Notes: generated by a model not told the origin, from the sequence alone. A DNA stretch of 64,000 bases from CALRQJ02 sp943370285 (GCA_943370285.1 CALRQJ020000007.1:134133-198132); one strand, 5' to 3'. Shown: positions 7,333 to 16,047, counted from the first letter of the stretch. A program made the numbers and translations.

Positions 7333-9675
7333 TTATTTTTTGCGTTTTTTTAATCGTTTCCACCAAGGAGAACGATGAATTTCCTCGGCTGAACTTTGCT
7401 TGCATTTGATTTGTGCATCGACCACTGCAATAATTCCCATATTCACAATGCTACGTTCAGAACTTCCTAATTGCAATACATGAACCGGTTTTTTCATGCC
7501 CAATAAAATGGGACCGATGGCATCTGCACCACCAATTTCTTTCAGCAAATTATACGCAACATTACCGGCAGTAAGATTAGGGAAGATGAGTACATTTACG
7601 TCTTCATTCACTAAATCGCTAAAAGGATAATTGTCTTTTAAAATTTCTTTATTAAAAGCAAGACTAGCCTGCATTTCGCCGTCTACAATTAAACTTGGAT
7701 TGCGTTGTTTTAAAATACGGGTTGCCTCGGCTACTAATTGTGCTTCTGCTGATTTACTGCTGCCAAAATTGCTATAGCTAAGCATAGCAATTCGAGGAAC
7801 AATGTTGAAGTATTTTACCTCTTTTGCTACTAACTCGGCAATGTCTGCCAACTCTTCTGCAGTGGGGTTAAAGTTTACTGTTGTATCGGCTAAAAATAAC
7901 GGGCCTCTTTTGGTAAGTAACAAATACATGCCTGCAATTTTCTTTACGCCATCTTCAGTGCCAATAATTTGTAATGCCGGACGTATCGCTTCATCATAGT
8001 TTCTAGTTAATCCGCTGATCAGGGCATCTGCATCGCCGGTTTCAACCATCATACAACCAAAATGATTGCGGTCTTTCATGATTTTATAACTCTCATATTG
8101 GTTGTACCCCTTACGTTGTCTTTTTTGGAAGAATAATTTGCCGTACAAATTGCGTTTTTCATCTTGTTCGTTACTGCGAGGATCGATAATAGGTAAATCG
8201 CTGATGTCTATATTATTAGCGTCGGCAATGGCTTGAATTTTTTCGGGCACTCCTAATAAAATCGGATAAGCAATACCCTCATCATAAATGATGGAGGCGG
8301 CTTTCAAAATTTTCTGATTATCTGCTTCGGCAAAAACCAATCGTTTAGGGTCACGACGAGCCTTTGCACCCAAAGCTCTTATCAATTGGTTATCTAAGCC
8401 CAGTCGTTTGTTTAATTCTACCACATATTGATCCCAATTTTGAATAGGATATTTAGCTACACCACTTTCCATAGCTGCTTTAGCCACGGCAGGAGCAACG
8501 GTAGATAAAAGCCGAGGGTCAACTGGTTTGGGAATGATATAATCCGGACCAAAAGAAATATTTTTTTGATTGTAAGCCATGTTCACAATGTCGGGTACCG
8601 GATATTTTGCTAAATCTGCCAAAGCCTTTACAGCTGCTAATTTCATGGCTTCGTTGATAGTAGTTGCCCTAACATCTAAAGCGCCACGAAAAATATAAGG
8701 GAAACCTAATACATTGTTTACTTGATTAGGATAATCGCTTCGGCCGGTTGCCATAATGATATCTTTTCTGGCAGCTGTTGCATCTTCGTAAGTAATTTCC
8801 GGATCTGGGTTAGCCATCGCAAAAACAATAGGATTTTTTGCCATGCTTTTCACCATCTCTTTGCTTATCACATTACCCTTACTTAAGCCTACAAATACAT
8901 CGGCATCTTTTAAACCTTGTTCAAGTGTCATCATTTTTCCGCCGCAGATAAATGCTTTTTTCAGCTCATCCAAATCGGTACGGCTTTCATGAATCAATCC
9001 TTTACTATCAAATACTTTGAAGTGTTCTTTTTTTGCACCCAAGGCAATGTACAAGTTCATACAAGCAATAGCTGCAGCACCTGCGCCGTTTACAACAAAC
9101 TGAACTTTTTCAATCTTTTTCTTTTGCAGTTCCAAAGCGTTGAGTAGTGCCGCTGCGCTGATGATAGCCGTACCATGCTGGTCATCATGCATGATCGGAA
9201 TTTTCATCTGCTTCTTCAACTCTTGCTCAATATAAAAACATTCCGGTGCTTTAATATCTTCTAAATTAATGCCACCAAATGTTGGTTCTAAAGCCTTTAC
9301 AATCTCTACAAACTTTACCGGATCTTTTTCATTGATTTCAATATCAAAAACGTCTATGTCTGCAAAAATTTTGAATAATACGCCTTTGCCTTCCATAACA
9401 GGTTTGCCGGCTTCGGGGCCAATATCTCCCAATCCTAATACTGCTGTTCCGTTGCTGATTACCCCCACTAAATTTCCTTTGGCAGTGTACTTGTATACAT
9501 CTTCGGGATTAGCCGCAATTTCTAAACAAGGTTCGGCCACACCCGGGCTGTAGGCCAATGATAAGTCACGCTGAGTTTTAGTTTCTTTGGTGGGTACAAC
9601 TTCAATTTTTCCCGGACGACCTTTGGCATGATACTCCAAGGCTTGTTCTTTTCGTAGCTGTTTTTGTTTTTCCAT
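7333..9675 (-). CDS. maeB: NADP-dependent malic enzyme fused to phosphotransacetylase-like domain
   Basis: A 780-residue MaeB-type malic enzyme that decarboxylates malate to pyruvate with NADP+ reduction, linking the TCA cycle to gluconeogenesis and NADPH supply. The N-terminal ~430 residues hold the malic domain (LAYSPGVAEPCLEI, then GDIGPEAGKPVMEGK) and the NAD-binding domain (VVNGAGAAAIACMNLY, VFAMANPDPEI). From ~440 to the end is a phosphotransacetylase-like domain (RLVFAEADNQKILKAA, VDGEMQASLAFN, NLTAGNVAYNLLK), which in this family is regulatory rather than catalytic. Length agrees with the family. It is monocistronic, with a terminator at 7241-7280. Confidence 0.95.
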   Translation of the reverse strand: MEKQKQLRKEQALEYHAKGRPGKIEVVPTKETKTQRDLSLAYSPGVAEPCLEIAANPEDVYKYTAKGNLVGVISNGTAVLGLGDIGPEAGKPVMEGKGVLFKIFADIDVFDIEINEKDPVKFVEIVKALEPTFGGINLEDIKAPECFYIEQELKKQMKIPIMHDDQHGTAIISAAALLNALELQKKKIEKVQFVVNGAGAAAIACMNLYIALGAKKEHFKVFDSKGLIHESRTDLDELKKAFICGGKMMTLEQGLKDADVFVGLSKGNVISKEMVKSMAKNPIVFAMANPDPEITYEDATAARKDIIMATGRSDYPNQVNNVLGFPYIFRGALDVRATTINEAMKLAAVKALADLAKYPVPDIVNMAYNQKNISFGPDYIIPKPVDPRLLSTVAPAVAKAAMESGVAKYPIQNWDQYVVELNKRLGLDNQLIRALGAKARRDPKRLVFAEADNQKILKAASIIYDEGIAYPILLGVPEKIQAIADANNIDISDLPIIDPRSNEQDEKRNLYGKLFFQKRQRKGYNQYESYKIMKDRNHFGCMMVETGDADALISGLTRNYDEAIRPALQIIGTEDGVKKIAGMYLLLTKRGPLFLADTTVNFNPTAEELADIAELVAKEVKYFNIVPRIAMLSYSNFGSSKSAEAQLVAEATRILKQRNPSLIVDGEMQASLAFNKEILKDNYPFSDLVNEDVNVLIFPNLTAGNVAYNLLKEIGGADAIGPILLGMKKPVHVLQLGSSERSIVNMGIIAVVDAQIKCKQSSAEEIHRSPWWKRLKKRKK

Positions 9676-10115
9676 ATTGCTGGTTTATATGCCGGTTGAA
9701 AGCAAAGATGCCTCTAAAACTTGGCTATATCTAAGCCTATTGTCATTGATTGACTTTATATGACAAGCAAACAACCGGTAAAAAGGGGTGCAAAATACGT
9801 AATTGACCTAAATCAAGGTTAAATTACCACTCATAATACATGCTTTACCATTTGTGAAACCGCAAGTCCCGTTTGTCACGGATTAGTCATACAGCATATT
9901 TGTTTGTAACATATCTTTGTATCTCTAATTTAAACGGGACATCGTCCCCATGTAAAATGAACAACTACACTGCTTCTCTACTCTTTAATTTTCGCCAGAG
10001 AGTAAAACCACCCGAAGCATTTTTACTGTAACAATCGTTGCGTAACTGCCATTTGGCAAACCAATTTGTTGCCGTTTGGGCATCACAATCCATTACACAC
10101 TTAAACTTAACTACT
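9676..10115. other. Intergenic region between divergent maeB and the 10.1-12.3 kb genes
   Basis: About 440 bp without a convincing long gene. TATCTTTG at 9912-9919 matches the Bacteroidota -7 consensus TAnnTTTG. It lies between GTCCCGTTT (9866-9874) and its exact inverted repeat AAACGGGAC (9932-9940). An ATG at 9957 opens a 24-codon frame ending at 10031 (MNNYTASLLF...), which could be a leader peptide or chance. Confidence 0.5.
9912..9919 (+). promoter_or_regulatory. Candidate -7 element (TATCTTTG) flanked by an inverted repeat
   Basis: The octamer fits TAnnTTTG exactly. A correctly spaced -33 TTTG is not obvious; TTTG at 9899-9902 is too close. The flanking 9-bp inverted repeats at 9866-9874 and 9932-9940 could bind a regulator. 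It would drive the small ORFs and possibly the SPFH gene. Confidence 0.4.
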
Positions 10116-10304
10116 GTGAAACCTTTTGTGTTGGTTTTACTGGCTGCCGGTGTATTATTATTGGCAGGTCAGCGTAAACCTGTAACTCGAATTACAACTG
10201 CAAAAACTACTTTTCGTAAGAAGACTACAGTGAAGCATGCTTTTCAATCAGATGCTGTAGAAAACTTTCCACAGCGGTTCTCTATGCAGCTTTTATTCAG
10301 ATAA
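10116..10304 (+). CDS. Possible small exported basic protein (62 aa)
   Basis: An in-frame GTG at 10116 opens a 62-residue protein that begins VKPFVLVLLAAGVLLLAG, a good signal peptide or membrane anchor, followed by a strongly basic Thr/Lys/Arg stretch (KPVTRITTAKTTFRKKTT). The frame continues upstream to an ATG at 10038, but that extension reads poorly and would bury the signal. It ends 92 bp before the SPFH gene. No homologous family is recognised; the signal-like N-terminus is the only argument that it is real. Confidence 0.4.
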   Translation: MKPFVLVLLAAGVLLLAGQRKPVTRITTAKTTFRKKTTVKHAFQSDAVENFPQRFSMQLLFR

Positions 10305-10396
10305 ATTACCATTTATGCACAATGCATATGTGGTGGGTTAATGCTTGATTAGCAACAATGATTATTCCTTATTTTTAATATCAATAAACAACAACA

Positions 10397-12316
10397 ATGG
10401 ACATGTTAACTTTCTTTGCAGATTACTGGTGGGTAATGGTTTTATTACTCTCCTTATTATTTTACAAATTTATACTTAGGGTTTTCTTTGGTATGGTGAT
10501 TGTACCCGAAAACCGAATTGGATTAGTGACTAAAAAGTTTGTGCTATTTGGCGCCAACAAAGAACTGCCCGATGGCAGAATCATTGCTACAAAAGGCGAA
10601 GCCGGTTTTCAAGCAAAGGCATTGGCTCCCGGTTTGTATTGGGGCATGTGGCCTTGGCAGTATGGTGTAGATATGACACCGTTTGTAGTTATTCCCGAAG
10701 GTAAAATTGGATTAGTATTATCTAATGATGGTGCTGAATTACCGACCGGTAATATATTAGGTAGAAAAGTAGATTGCGACAATTTTCAGGATGCTGAAAA
10801 ATTCTTGAATAATGCCGGGCAGAAGGGTCGTCAAACAGCGATTCTTACTGCCGGTACTTACCGTATCAATACGTTTGCCTTTACTATTACTATAGCAGAT
10901 ATGGTACATATCAAAGAAAATATGGTTGGCATTGTTACTACTTTGGATGGTAGACCCATTCGTGCCGGACAAATAGCAGGTGAACAAGTAGATGGTCATA
11001 ATAATTTTCAGGATATTGATGCTTTTTTATCAGCCGGTGGTAACAGAGGTTTGCAGCCACAGGTAATGTTGGCGGGTAGTTATTTTATAAATCCATGGGC
11101 TATTCAAATCGAAGAAATACCGATGACAGATGTGCCTATTGGTCATGTTGGTGTAGTGATTTCATATATCGGTGAAGATGGAAAAGATGTAACGGGAGAA
11201 TCGTTCAAACATGGCAATATTGTAGGCAAAGGATTTAGAGGTGTTTGGATGGAACCGCTTGGTCCGGGTAAATATCCTATCAACAAGTACACCATGAAAG
11301 TAGAAATGGTGCCTACCACCAACTTGGTACTTAACTGGGCGAATGCTAGAAGTGAATCACATTCTTTAGACAAGAATTTGAGTACAATTACGGTTCGTTC
11401 ACAAGATGGTTTCCCGTTCAATTTAGACGTGTCGCAAATCATTCACATACCGGCAAACGAAGCGCCAAAAGTGATTGCTCGATTTGGTAGTATGAATAAT
11501 TTGGTGAGTCAGGTTTTAGAACCAACCATTGGTAACTATTTCCGAAATAGTGCTCAGGATAGCGATGTTATTTCTTTCTTAAGTACTCGTAAAGAAAGAC
11601 AACAAGCAGCTAAAAATCATATTAAAAACGTATTGGATGAATATAATGTTAATGCAGTAGATACATTGATTGGTGACATTGTTCCGCCGGAGGCGTTGAT
11701 GAAAACCTTGACCGACAGAAAAATTGCACAAGAAGAGGAGAAGACCTATATCACCCAACGTATGGCGCAAGAAAAACGCCAGGGTATGGAAAAAGAAACT
11801 GCCATTGCAGATATGCAAAAAGAGATTGTAAAAGCACAACAGAGTGTAGAAATTGCACAACGTACCGCAGATGCAACCGTGAAAAAAGCAGAGGGTGATG
11901 CCAATAGTTTGAAATTGCAGGTTGAGGCGGAAGCAACCGCTACAAAAATGAGGGCTAATGCCGAGGCAGAAGCCACAAAAGCAAGAGCCGGTGCACAAGC
12001 AGAAGCTACAAAACTAAATGCTGCTGCCGATGCGGAACAAATCTCTAAAACCGGTTTGGCTGAGGCTGAAAAAATTATGGCCATTGGTAAATCAACCGCA
12101 GAAGCTTATGAATTACAAGTGAAAGCCATGGGCGGCGATAACTTTACCCGTTTTAAAGTAACCGAAGAGATTGGTAAAGGAAATATTAAAGTGATTCCTG
12201 ATATTTTAATTGGTGGTGGCACTAATGGAACGGATGGTGGAATTAATGGTTTGTTGGGATTAAAGTTGATGGAGATGATGGATACTAAAAAGACGGAAGA
12301 GAAAACGGCTGAATAG
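10397..12316 (+). CDS. SPFH/flotillin-like membrane protein with four N-terminal beta-repeats
   Basis: A 639-residue protein. Residues ~6-33 form an N-terminal membrane helix. Four related units start near residues 36 (VPENRIGLV), 98 (IPEGKIGLV), 171 (IKENMVGIV) and 246 (VPIGHVGVV); three of them end in a G-x-Y-x-IN turn (GTYRIN, GSYFIN, GKYPIN), the first in GLYWGMWP. An SPFH (band 7) domain follows from ~298 to ~430, with SQDGFPFNLDVSQIIHI and the conserved VDTLIGDIVPPEALM. Residues ~430-590 are an Ala/Glu/Lys-rich coiled coil, and the last ~40 residues are Gly-rich then charged. Such proteins assemble into large membrane-bound cages that organise membrane domains. The serial repeats before the SPFH domain are more than in classical flotillins. 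Family assignment is strong, cellular role unknown. Confidence 0.88.
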   Translation: MDMLTFFADYWWVMVLLLSLLFYKFILRVFFGMVIVPENRIGLVTKKFVLFGANKELPDGRIIATKGEAGFQAKALAPGLYWGMWPWQYGVDMTPFVVIPEGKIGLVLSNDGAELPTGNILGRKVDCDNFQDAEKFLNNAGQKGRQTAILTAGTYRINTFAFTITIADMVHIKENMVGIVTTLDGRPIRAGQIAGEQVDGHNNFQDIDAFLSAGGNRGLQPQVMLAGSYFINPWAIQIEEIPMTDVPIGHVGVVISYIGEDGKDVTGESFKHGNIVGKGFRGVWMEPLGPGKYPINKYTMKVEMVPTTNLVLNWANARSESHSLDKNLSTITVRSQDGFPFNLDVSQIIHIPANEAPKVIARFGSMNNLVSQVLEPTIGNYFRNSAQDSDVISFLSTRKERQQAAKNHIKNVLDEYNVNAVDTLIGDIVPPEALMKTLTDRKIAQEEEKTYITQRMAQEKRQGMEKETAIADMQKEIVKAQQSVEIAQRTADATVKKAEGDANSLKLQVEAEATATKMRANAEAEATKARAGAQAEATKLNAAADAEQISKTGLAEAEKIMAIGKSTAEAYELQVKAMGGDNFTRFKVTEEIGKGNIKVIPDILIGGGTNGTDGGINGLLGLKLMEMMDTKKTEEKTAE

Positions 12317-12341
12317 CCAATCTCATCAATCTAGTCTCTTT

Positions 12342-12375
12342 ATTGCGGCGCCGTAGGCGCCGCAATTGTTTTTTA
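12342..12375 (+). terminator. Rho-independent terminator after the SPFH gene
   Basis: ATTGCGGCGCC (12342-12352) and GGCGCCGCAAT (12356-12366) form a perfect 11-bp, very GC-rich stem with a 3-nt loop, followed by TGTTTTTT. It lies 25 bp past the SPFH stop and ~20 bp before nadE. Confidence 0.92.
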
Positions 12376-12395
12376 CAATACTATACCTTTGCCAC

Positions 12396-14078
12396 ATGAA
12401 AATTTTTGTAGCGCAGCAGAACTATCATATTGGCAATTTTGAAAGTAATACGGCAAAAATCATTGCAGCTATTGAAGCCGCAAAAGCACAAGGCGGCGAT
12501 TTGATTGTGTTTAGCGAAATGAGTGTTTGTGGTTATCCGGCTCGTGACTTTGTTGAATTCAAAGATTTTATTCATAAATGTTATGCTGCTATTGATACTA
12601 TCAAAGCTCATGCAGATACTATTGGTGTACTCATCGGTTCTCCTGCTATCAATCCCAAAAAAGAAGGTAAAGACCTCTTTAATGCAGCCTTTTTACTACA
12701 TGAAAAAGAAATTAAAGTCGAGATTCATAAAACCTTATTGCCTACTTATGATGTGTTTGATGAGTACCGATATTTTGAACCGGCTTACGATTGGCAAGTG
12801 GTACCATTCAAGGGCAAAAATTTAGCCATCACCATTTGTGAAGACATTTGGAACTTAGGCAATAACCCGTTGTATCGAATTTGTCCGATGGATAAGTTGA
12901 TGGAACAACAGCCCGATGTAATGATTAACCTCAGTGCTTCTCCATTTGATTATACACACGACGAAGACCGAAAAGCCACCATTAAAGCCAACGTACTCAA
13001 GTATAAATTGCCCATGTTTTATTGTAACGCTGTGGGCAGCCAAACAGAAATCGTATTTGATGGAGCATCCTTAATTTTTGATAAAGACGCTAACCTCTGT
13101 AAAGCTTTACCTTTATTTGAAGAAGCAGTCGAGGGAGTGGTGTTACATCATGATGGAACGATTGAGGCATCTATTGTTGAGCCGGCTAGTAGAATTACTG
13201 ATGGTGAATTGAATCCACCTGTTTTGGATGAACAATTAAATATTCATCAAATTTATCAGGCATTAATCTTGGGTATCAAAGATTATTTTGCCAAGATGGG
13301 CTTTGTCAAAGCAATTTTGGGTAGTAGTGGCGGTATTGATAGTGCAGTTACTTTGGCATTAGCCTGTGAGGCTTTAGGGGCAGCAAACGTAACTGCTGTG
13401 CTTATGCCCTCGCCTTATAGTACATCACATTCGGTAGATGATGCCATTGCATTAAGCAAAAACTTAGGCAATCCGTATGAAGTAATTCGTATCAACGAAG
13501 TGTACGAATCTTTCTTGTCAACTTTAAAACCCATTTTCAAAGATTTACCCTTTTCGTTGGCAGAAGAAAATATTCAAAGCCGCAGCCGTGGTAACTTATT
13601 GATGGCGATTGCCAATAAATTCGGCTATATCTTATTAAACACTTCTAACAAAAGTGAGTTGGCAACCGGCTATGGTACGTTGTATGGTGATATGGCCGGT
13701 GGCTTAGGCGTATTGGGCGATTGTTACAAATTACAGGTTTATGCATTGGCGCAATACATCAACCGCAATAAAGAAATTATTCCTAGCCATATCATTACCA
13801 AAGCACCAAGTGCCGAATTACGTCCTAATCAAAAAGACAGTGATAGTTTGCCCGACTATGAGGTACTAGATAAAATTTTGTACCAATACATAGAAAAAAG
13901 AATGGGACCGTCAGAAATCAAAGCAATGGGTTTTGATACAGCCTTAGTAGATAGGGTATTGAAACTGGTGAATATGAATGAGTACAAACGCAATCAGTTC
14001 TGTCCAATTATTAGGGTATCGCCTAAAGCATTTGGGGTGGGAAGAAGAGTACCCATTGTAGGAAAATATTTAAGCTAA
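12396..14078 (+). CDS. nadE: Glutamine-dependent NAD+ synthetase
   Basis: A 560-residue two-domain enzyme that makes NAD+ from deamido-NAD, ATP and glutamine. The N-terminal glutaminase (nitrilase fold) shows the triad context: Glu in VFSEMSVCGYPARD, Lys in IHKTLLPTYDVFDEYRYF and Cys in ITICEDIW. The C-terminal synthetase has the PP-loop SSGGIDSAV near residue 309 and the conserved NTSNKSELATGYGTLYGDMAGG. The ATG at 12396 is chosen because it begins MKIFVAQQNYHIG, matching the family start; the longer frame would run into the terminator. TACCTTTG at 12384-12391 resembles a -7 element but lies only 4 bp upstream. Confidence 0.96.
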   Translation: MKIFVAQQNYHIGNFESNTAKIIAAIEAAKAQGGDLIVFSEMSVCGYPARDFVEFKDFIHKCYAAIDTIKAHADTIGVLIGSPAINPKKEGKDLFNAAFLLHEKEIKVEIHKTLLPTYDVFDEYRYFEPAYDWQVVPFKGKNLAITICEDIWNLGNNPLYRICPMDKLMEQQPDVMINLSASPFDYTHDEDRKATIKANVLKYKLPMFYCNAVGSQTEIVFDGASLIFDKDANLCKALPLFEEAVEGVVLHHDGTIEASIVEPASRITDGELNPPVLDEQLNIHQIYQALILGIKDYFAKMGFVKAILGSSGGIDSAVTLALACEALGAANVTAVLMPSPYSTSHSVDDAIALSKNLGNPYEVIRINEVYESFLSTLKPIFKDLPFSLAEENIQSRSRGNLLMAIANKFGYILLNTSNKSELATGYGTLYGDMAGGLGVLGDCYKLQVYALAQYINRNKEIIPSHIITKAPSAELRPNQKDSDSLPDYEVLDKILYQYIEKRMGPSEIKAMGFDTALVDRVLKLVNMNEYKRNQFCPIIRVSPKAFGVGRRVPIVGKYLS

Positions 14079-14089
14079 AAATGCGGTTC

Positions 14090-14108
14090 ATCATATATTA
14101 TATATGAT
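14090..14108. promoter_or_regulatory. AT-rich perfect palindrome after nadE
   Basis: ATCATATAT (14090-14098), one central T, then ATATATGAT (14100-14108). It lies 12 bp past the nadE stop and 35 bp before the first copy of the duplicated unit. It could be an operator or a weak terminator stem; it has no T-tract. Confidence 0.4.
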
Positions 14109-14142
14109 AGTTATCAGCTAAAAGTTTGATGCCATTTTTTTC

Positions 14143-14360
14143 TGTCTTATCGGGCTATTATCCCAACCGAATGTATATAGGCTATGGCTGAAACAGGGTG
14201 TAATTTTACATCAGAAAGTAATCCAATACTATTCTACGAAAAACACCCTGTTTTTAGATCCAATAAATGAAAAACCAAGAATCCAATGCTAAGAAAAGCC
14301 GTTGCTAATCGGTTGAAAAAATGAACAGTAAATTCCCGCTTCTCGGCGGGATTTTATTTT
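14143..14360 (+). repeat. Duplicated non-coding unit, copy 1 (candidate small RNA gene)
   Basis: The first 131 bp (14143-14273) are identical to 14391-14521. Inside this part, AACAGGGTGT pairs with ACACCCTGTT across a ~44-nt loop and is followed by TTT. The next ~85 bp are related to copy 2 but diverged. The unit ends in a terminator-like hairpin, CCCGC (14335-14339) with GCGGG (14346-14350), followed by ATTTTATTTT. No ORF longer than a few codons is shared by the two copies. Identity of the 5' part together with diverged but structurally equivalent 3' hairpins suggests two tandem small RNAs, orientation plus. No known RNA family was recognised. Confidence 0.6.
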
Positions 14361-14390
14361 GTGGTAATTCTTTTGTTGTTTTAAAATACT

Positions 14391-14610
14391 TGTCTTATCG
14401 GGCTATTATCCCAACCGAATGTATATAGGCTATGGCTGAAACAGGGTGTAATTTTACATCAGAAAGTAATCCAATACTATTCTACGAAAAACACCCTGTT
14501 TTTAGATCCAATAAATGAAAAGCCAAATATCCAATGTGTAGAAAAACCAGCAGGTTTTAATCGGTTTTAAATTGAACAATAGATTCCCGCCCAACGGCGG
14601 GATTTTATTT
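14391..14610 (+). repeat. Duplicated non-coding unit, copy 2 (candidate small RNA gene)
   Basis: This copy begins 248 bp after copy 1 and shares 131 identical bases (14391-14521), including the AACAGGGTGT/ACACCCTGTT stem. Its 3' hairpin differs in sequence but keeps the pairing, CCCGCC (14586-14591) with GGCGGG (14596-14601), followed by ATTTTATTT. The stem is longer than in copy 1, and the loop sequence differs, which looks like compensatory or free drift around a retained structure. It ends ~35 bp before the efp promoter. Confidence 0.6.
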
Positions 14611-14644
14611 AACTTCCATTCTGTTGGTTATTGCAGGCTTCAAA

Positions 14645-14676
14645 TTGCTATTTTTCGCTTTCAATCCCTACTTTTG
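14645..14676 (+). promoter_or_regulatory. Predicted Bacteroidota-type promoter of efp
   Basis: TACTTTTG at 14669-14676 fits the -7 consensus TAnnTTTG, and TTG at 14645-14647 lies 21 bp upstream, within the spacing seen for the -33 element. The start codon of efp is ~60 bp downstream. Confidence 0.6.
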
Positions 14677-14735
14677 CGACCCGCAGCCATTTTAATGATT
14701 GGTTGCACTATCAAAACAACAAAAACGCATTTATT

Positions 14736-15302
14736 ATGGCAACAACATCCGATATGAGCCGTGGCCTTATCCTAAAGTTAGACGGCAGTTTGTACAGTGT
14801 AATTGAGTTTGGTGAAAATAAAACAGCCCGTGCAGCAGCCAAAGTTTGGGCAAAGTTGAAAGGGGTTGATAATAACCGTACCATCGAAAAAACTTGGAAC
14901 AGTGGTGAAACTATTTTTCCGGTAAGGGTTGAAAAGAAAACTTACCAGTTTTTATATAAAGACGAAACCGGCTACAACCTCATGAATAATGAGACTTTTG
15001 AGCAAATTGCCATGGCTGAGGAAATGATTGATGCACCCCAGTTTTTAAAAGAAGGGGCTGAGGTTTTTGTATTCATCAATACCGAAACTGAACAACCTAT
15101 TGGCGCTGAATTACCTGAAAAATTAGTGATGATGGTTACTTATAGCGAACCTGGTGTAAGAGGCGATACCGCTACACGTACATTAAAGCCTGCAACAGTA
15201 GAAACAGGCGCCACTGTTATGGTTCCATTGTTTGTAAACGAAGGCGAATTGATTCGTATTAATACCAAAAATGGCGAATACGTAGAAAGAGTAAAAGAAT
15301 AA
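14736..15302 (+). CDS. efp: Elongation factor P with a non-canonical tip loop
   Basis: A 188-residue EF-P, which enters the ribosomal E site to relieve stalling at polyproline stretches. The three OB-like domains are recognisable: MSRGLILKLDG at the start, VRVEKKTYQFLYKD in the middle and GATVMVPLFVNEGELIRINTKNGEYVERVKE at the end. The start at 14736 (MATTSDMSRG) fits the family; the upstream extension of the frame does not. The loop that normally carries the modified Lys or Arg within PGKG is here GENKTARA (residues 26-33), with Lys29 and Arg32 as possible tip residues. The usual proline is absent and the loop appears two residues longer. It is monocistronic with its own promoter and terminator. 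Confidence 0.92.
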   Translation: MATTSDMSRGLILKLDGSLYSVIEFGENKTARAAAKVWAKLKGVDNNRTIEKTWNSGETIFPVRVEKKTYQFLYKDETGYNLMNNETFEQIAMAEEMIDAPQFLKEGAEVFVFINTETEQPIGAELPEKLVMMVTYSEPGVRGDTATRTLKPATVETGATVMVPLFVNEGELIRINTKNGEYVERVKE

Positions 15303-15321
15303 TTATTTGAAAAATAATAGA

Positions 15322-15350
15322 AAGGTCCGTTTGAACAACGGGCCTTTTTT
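15322..15350 (+). terminator. Rho-independent terminator of efp
   Basis: AAGGTCCGTT (15322-15331) pairs with AACGGGCCTT (15337-15346), with a G-T pair, across a 5-nt loop, and T residues continue to 15350. It lies 20 bp past the efp stop. Confidence 0.9.
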
Positions 15351-15418
15351 ATTGCCCTTTGGAGATGAAATTGCTGCCGGAAAATTACTTCTGGAAAAGA
15401 TGGGTAAATACTTAAGCA

Positions 15419-15892
15419 TTAATTCACCATTTTATCTGCGCAGCAGCTGCTGGCAAATGCTTCCGGCTTGGCTTTAAAAGCAAAACCCATCCCCAAAATG
15501 TAGCCCATGGCTTCTTTCAAGGCATCATTGCTTTTAAACTGAGGATTGGTGTTAATGTCAGCATGCACTTCCATTTCTACATGATACTTGATGAATAAAT
15601 CACAAAGTTCATAAGCAATTTCAATGCTTTTGGCTACTTCAGTCAACATCCGTTCTTTAATGTGAAATTGCTGCCGGGTTTTTTCGTTGTGGATGTACAT
15701 GAATCCACCATTGTGTTGTCTAAGAAAGACAATTACAGTTGCAAATTCTGTTTCTGCACCTTTCACCTGACTGTCGGTTCCAATGCAAACTTTAAGCTTA
15801 ACGCCTTTTTCAGTCTCCCTTTTGATGACCTCTTCTACCGCATCTTTGATTGGGAGGCTAATACCTTCGCCATTAAATTTTCTCCAACGCAT
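15419..15892 (-). CDS. YkuK-like RNase H-fold protein (DUF458 type)
   Basis: A 157-residue protein resembling the YkuK/DUF458 family, which adopts an RNase H-like fold. Visible hallmarks are VCIGTDSQVKG near residues 35-45 (an Asp at the first strand), a second strand with ATVIVFLRQHNGGFMYIH, and EVHADINTNPQFKSNDALKEAMGYILGMGF towards the C-terminus, with further acidic residues. The substrate of the family is unknown. Length is usual for the family. The gene is flanked by the efp terminator and ~150 bp of unannotated DNA, and appears to be monocistronic. Confidence 0.82.
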   Translation of the reverse strand: MRWRKFNGEGISLPIKDAVEEVIKRETEKGVKLKVCIGTDSQVKGAETEFATVIVFLRQHNGGFMYIHNEKTRQQFHIKERMLTEVAKSIEIAYELCDLFIKYHVEMEVHADINTNPQFKSNDALKEAMGYILGMGFAFKAKPEAFASSCCADKMVN

Positions 15893-16047
15893 AAAAATTA
15901 GGTTTGTGTAATTTACCTACTCTTTATGGTACGAGGTACAAAAAGGGGTTATCTAATTATTAACAGGTGTGAATGGAAAATGGGGTGTTGAAAAATTTAA
16001 GGGTTTAATAGCGCTTCCATTGAACCTTTACATTAACAATTTGCCAT

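Noticed and set aside
11579..12084. Long minus-strand frames opposite the SPFH coiled coil
   Set aside because: They mirror the Ala/Glu-rich repeats of the plus-strand gene, have no recognisable domain and no start context.
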